64,000 bases of DNA, taken from NCBI GenBank assembly GCA_001782805.1, contig MFPT01000002.1, positions 133,993 to 197,992 on the forward strand. Direction: 5' to 3'. The translations under genes and the position numbers were made by a program. This document shows, in pieces, positions 61,961 to 64,000 of this stretch. Within the stretch, counting starts at the first letter, position 1. Each line of letters starts with the position of its first letter. The DNA comes from Candidatus Magasanikbacteria bacterium RIFCSPHIGHO2_01_FULL_41_23. GTDB taxonomy: Bacteria > Patescibacteria > ABY1 > Magasanikbacterales > UBA922. Below the pieces are notes generated by a model that did no database searches, had not been told where the DNA came from, and was given only the letters and a program-made list of their open reading frames with translations.

Positions 61961-62022
61961 AAAAAAACACCATGCATATGATGTTTTTTTGTGGGAGCCG
62001 ATCAGGAAAGATCGGCGGCTGG
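61961..62022. terminator. Terminators shared by greA and the orphan gene
   Basis: ACACCAT...ATGATGT flanked by A-run and T-run ends greA; GCCGATC-TTTCCT-GATCGGC (minus strand) follows the orphan gene. They lie back to back between the convergent genes. Confidence 0.65.
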
Positions 62023-62065
62023 TGGGTAGAAAGAGCGACCGATAGCAGACAGCACCGAGTTGGTG

Positions 62066-62425
62066 CTACTCATCAAAGAGGTCATTGAACAAACCTTCTT
62101 TGAAAATTTCCTGTGTTTCGGGCAAGGCGAGGATTTGTTCCATCCCCATGATGTAGCCGCATTCTTTGGCGGCTTCGATGACATCAGGAGAACTCCGGTT
62201 GATCCGGTACCTCGTTTTGTGTTCATGACTCGGCACGAGGGTGAGTCCACCTCTTTTGAAGGCTTGGTCAACGAACCAAAAAGCGTTGAGCTCAGGGAGT
62301 TCATGGAATCCCGGAACGGCCTTGATCATGCCGAAGGTAATCCAATTGGCTTTCCAGTGAGCCTTCACCACCAAAGTAAGAGCCGCGAGATATTTCTCCG
62401 TGAATGTTTGTGGTCTATCTGACAT
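62066..62425 (-). CDS. Orphan protein, GC-richer unit with unusual promoter
   Basis: 119 aa from ATG 62425, preceded by AAGGAGTGGAAGG; a longer upstream frame has no such SD and would cross the promoter. Helical, soluble, no recognised family (SDRPQTFTEKYLAALTLVVK, FVDQAFKRGGLTLVPSHEH, VIEAAKECGYIMGMEQILAL). The transcript starts near 62471 and has a 7-bp hairpin that pairs the SD. Codon use is GC-rich. The promoter spacer holds a run of nine G. Confidence 0.65.
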   Translation of the reverse strand: MSDRPQTFTEKYLAALTLVVKAHWKANWITFGMIKAVPGFHELPELNAFWFVDQAFKRGGLTLVPSHEHKTRYRINRSSPDVIEAAKECGYIMGMEQILALPETQEIFKEGLFNDLFDE

Positions 62426-62433
62426 CCTTCCAC

Positions 62434-62470
62434 TCCTTAAAAGCCTGCCTTTTGGATTGTGAACTAAGGA
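62434..62470 (-). promoter_or_regulatory. SD-sequestering hairpin of the 119-aa orphan gene
   Basis: CTCCTTA at the 5' end of the leader pairs perfectly with TAAGGAG of the SD across a ~24-base loop. Confidence 0.65.
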
Positions 62471-62477
62471 GAAAAAT

Positions 62478-62506
62478 AATGTACCACGTACCCCCCCCCG
62501 CGTCAA
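62478..62506 (-). promoter_or_regulatory. Promoter with a nine-G spacer tract
   Basis: TTGACG (62501-62506), 17-bp spacer, TACATT (62478-62483). Nine of the 17 spacer bases are one G run (plus-strand C at 62491-62499). Length changes of the run would move the spacer away from 17. Confidence 0.7.
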
Positions 62507-62537
62507 GAAAATATGCCTCAAAAAAATACAAAAAAAC

Positions 62538-62573
62538 TGCTTTATTAAATGCAGTCTTTTTTTGTGAGCTATA
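62538..62573 (-). terminator. Hairpin upstream of the 119-aa orphan promoter
   Basis: AAAGACTGCATTTAATAAAGCAGT and flanking A/T runs form a 6-bp stem (ACTGC/GCAGT) with A and T tracts on both sides, giving a bidirectional terminator-like unit. Confidence 0.55.
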
Positions 62574-62641
62574 TATTTTTTATGTTGACATCTGTTTTTA
62601 ATTTATATATAATCACCCCGCTTTATTAATTAAAAATTTAC

Positions 62642-62715
62642 GCGCGCCTAGCTCAGTTGGTTAGAGCATCTCGTTTACACCGAGAGGGTCGAGGGTTCGA
62701 ATCCCCCGGCGCGCA
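62642..62715 (+). tRNA. tRNA-Val (UAC)
   Basis: Acceptor GCGCGCC/GGCGCGC, D arm GCTC...GAGC, anticodon arm TCTCG-TTTACAC-CGAGA (TAC), T arm GAGGG-TTCGAAT-CCCCC with one A-C mismatch. CCA is not encoded. Confidence 0.95.
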
Positions 62716-62720
62716 CCCAG

Positions 62721-62793
62721 GCCGCCTTAGCTCAGCTGGTAGAGCAACAGTTTTGTAAACTGTGGGTCGTCGGTTCAAATCCGACAGGCGGCT
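62721..62793 (+). tRNA. tRNA-Thr (UGU)
   Basis: Acceptor GCCGCCT/AGGCGGC, anticodon arm ACAGT-TTTGTAA-ACTGT (TGT), T arm GTCGG-TTCAAAT-CCGAC. CCA is not encoded. Confidence 0.95.
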
Positions 62794-62838
62794 CCCCTCG
62801 GCAAGCTCGCTTGTGATGAGCCTGTCGAATCGGGGTAA
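62794..62838 (+). repeat. REP-like palindrome in the tRNA spacer
   Basis: CCCCTCGGCAAGCTC...GAGCCTGTCGAATCGGGG between the two tRNA-Thr genes. The same family as at 12033, 24770 and 37470. It would fold as a hairpin in a tRNA precursor. Confidence 0.75.
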
Positions 62839-62845
62839 ACAATAC

Positions 62846-62918
62846 GCCGTTGTAGCTCAGTTGGTAGAGCGCGTCCATGGTAAGGACGAGGTCACCAGTT
62901 CGATCCTGGTCAATGGCT
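62846..62918 (+). tRNA. tRNA-Thr (GGU)
   Basis: Acceptor GCCGTTG/CAATGGC (one G-U pair), anticodon arm CGTCC-ATGGTAA-GGACG (GGT), T arm CCAG-type CACCAG-TTCGATC-CTGGT. CCA is not encoded. Confidence 0.93.
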
Positions 62919-62935
62919 CACATAAAACAAAAAAC

Positions 62936-62971
62936 AAATCCCCTGAACTGATTTCAAGGGATTTTTTTGTA
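62936..62971 (+). terminator. Terminator of the tRNA cluster
   Basis: AAATCCC-CTGAACTGATTTCAA-GGGATTT followed by TTTTGT, after the third tRNA. Confidence 0.85.
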
Positions 62972-62991
62972 CTTTATTTAAACTGAAGCTA

Positions 62992-63216
62992 TTAGGCTGT
63001 TTTGCACGATGGACATTTTTTGCACGAATCGCAAAAAAGCATGGCCACGGCCGAAAGACCGACGAGAGCGTAAACCGCGCGTTCCACCATTGGCCAACTG
63101 CCAAGAAGAGTGGTTACCAAGTTCCATTGGAAAAATCCAACGAGACCCCAATTGAGAGCGCCGACGAGTACCAATAGACAAGCGAGCTTATGGACACTGC
63201 ACATTCCTTTCATCAT
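62992..63216 (-). CDS. DUF378 family membrane protein
   Basis: 74 aa. Two hydrophobic helices with the family hallmark LVLVGALNWGLVGFFQWNLVTTLLG and AVYALVGLSAVAMLF, and a Cys-rich tail (CDSCKKCPSCKTA) with four cysteines in CxxC pairs that could bind a metal. The tail is an addition to the common DUF378 layout. Role unknown. Confidence 0.88.
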   Translation of the reverse strand: MMKGMCSVHKLACLLVLVGALNWGLVGFFQWNLVTTLLGSWPMVERAVYALVGLSAVAMLFCDSCKKCPSCKTA

Positions 63217-63320
63217 ATATTAAAAAAATTAATGTAACTTAAGTAAATTTAGTATACCACACCAAAAAGACCAGACAAATCTGTATATGATATACTGTGG
63301 ATAAGATTTTTTAACTCAAT

Positions 63321-63803
63321 ATGAAATTACTTAATTTACCGGCTCCGGAATTTACTCTCAAAGACCAAAATGGATACGAACATGGCCTAAAACAATACCA
63401 AGGAGAATTTATTGTATTGTATTTTTATCCCAAAGATGATACACCCGGATGTACAACCGAAGCTTGTTCGTTTCGTGATGAATTAAATAATCTTAAAGAA
63501 CACCATGTTCAAGTTCTGGGAGTAAGCGCGGATACTATTGAATCACACAAAAAATTCGCCGACAAATTCAAACTTAATTTTCCCCTACTCGCGGACATGG
63601 ATAAAAAAGTTGTGAATGCTTATGGCGTTTGGGTGGAAAAATCAATGTACGGAAAAAAATACATGGTGATTCAACGCGACTCTTTTTTGATTGATAAAAA
63701 CGGAATAATTATTAAGCATTACGAAAAAGTAAAGCCGGAAAAACATACGGCTGACGTACTCGCTGATATACAAAATTTGCTTGCCTTAAAAGGTTTACCG
63801 TGA
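63321..63803 (+). CDS. bcp: Thioredoxin-dependent peroxiredoxin (Bcp/PrxQ)
   Basis: 160 aa. Peroxidatic Cys in DDTPGCTTEACSFRDEL with the resolving Cys four residues on (C-x4-C), and VLGVSADTIESHKKFADKFKLNFPLLAD. It reduces hydroperoxides with thioredoxin. The last codons (LKGLP, stop) are supplied by the first unit of the 25-bp tandem repeat. Confidence 0.95.
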   Translation: MKLLNLPAPEFTLKDQNGYEHGLKQYQGEFIVLYFYPKDDTPGCTTEACSFRDELNNLKEHHVQVLGVSADTIESHKKFADKFKLNFPLLADMDKKVVNAYGVWVEKSMYGKKYMVIQRDSFLIDKNGIIIKHYEKVKPEKHTADVLADIQNLLALKGLP

Positions 63804-63912
63804 GCTTTTCTGAAAAGGTTTACCGTGAGCTTTTCTGAAAAGGTTTACCGTGAGCTTTTCTGAAAAGGTTTACCGTGAGCTTTTCTGAAAAGGTTTACCG
63901 TGAGCTTGTCGA
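63788..63912 (+). repeat. 25-bp tandem repeat, four full units and one partial
   Basis: Unit AAAAGGTTTACCGTGAGCTT followed by TTCTG, starting at 63788, 63813, 63838, 63863 and 63888. The last unit departs into GAGCTTGTCGAACGGTG, a REP-like end. The first unit overlaps the bcp stop codon. Confidence 0.95.
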
Positions 63913-64000
63913 ACGGTGTCTCTATTGTACCAAACTCGCACCTATTTCCAAAACAAAGTGAGGTAATGACTTCGCACGCTCCGCGTGCGTGGTGAAGCGA
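63913..64000. other. No gene seen at the right edge
   Basis: After the tandem repeat the remaining bases hold only a small GCACGC-TCC-GCGTGC hairpin. No start codon with a usable frame is evident before the edge. Confidence 0.6.

Noticed and set aside
63788..63912. CRISPR array
   Set aside because: The 25-bp units are directly adjacent with no spacers, and no cas gene is present.

Overview
This window looks like a piece of a small, compact bacterial chromosome from the Candidate Phyla Radiation (Patescibacteria). That placement is inferred from several traits: short or minimal versions of standard proteins (a 227-aa HrcA, an N-terminal-only asparaginase, an 862-aa UvrA), a 32-aa membrane protein of a type seen in CPR genomes, large serine/threonine-rich surface proteins, and core genes whose A-rich leaders mostly lack a Shine-Dalgarno (SD) sequence. 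The standard code fits throughout, with no sign of UGA recoding. There are no rRNA genes, no CRISPR array and no complete insertion sequence.

Layout. 1-1543: a restriction-modification pair, a helix-turn-helix/C5-cytosine methyltransferase fusion that runs off the left edge and a short Eco47II-like endonuclease. 1607-8733: uvrA and uvrB, separated by a lipoprotein, a DUF218 protein and two GC-richer orphan genes. 8902-11828: a protein family with a shared C-terminal module (one intact copy, one broken copy, joined by a 75-bp perfect direct repeat) around a DUF4143 ATPase. 11903-21309: beta-CASP nuclease, CorA, MurJ, LepA, RecJ and RNase HI. 21328-24686: an acyltransferase-HAD fusion, divergent from a GC-richer class III cyclase-like protein. 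24832-30722: the heat-shock group hrcA-grpE-dnaK ... dnaJ under a CIRCE element. 30803-37384: SPFH protein, YidC, AstE-like hydrolase, CCA enzyme, UppP, an orphan receiver protein and MetK. 37591-47054: a second DUF4143 ATPase, a glycosidase-like protein, a DMT transporter, two glycosyltransferases, an FAD oxidoreductase, an asparaginase-like protein and a DEAD helicase. 47164-58403: a surface-protein locus with three paralogous signal-peptide/Ig-like/C-terminal-anchor proteins, a 1254-aa proline-rich protein, a fibronectin-like protein and a signal peptidase. 58480-63912: MutM, a NYN protein, four tRNAs, L33, GreA, another GC-richer orphan, DUF378 and a peroxiredoxin that ends in a 25-bp tandem repeat.

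Three layers of structure go beyond the genes. First, a repeated intergenic element occurs three times, each time inside a perfect 13-14-bp inverted repeat whose sequence differs from copy to copy; this looks like insertion into terminator-type hairpin loops. Second, a REP-like palindrome family built on TTCGACAAGCTC is scattered through terminators, the metK leader, a tRNA spacer, the 3' tandem array and, in frame, inside the beta-CASP gene. Third, five isolated GC-richer single-gene units carry good sigma70-type promoters and usable SDs. Two of them hide the SD in a hairpin, and one has a nine-G tract in its promoter spacer, the arrangement used for phase-variable promoters. These five units and the surface-protein locus are the best candidates for undescribed biology here.
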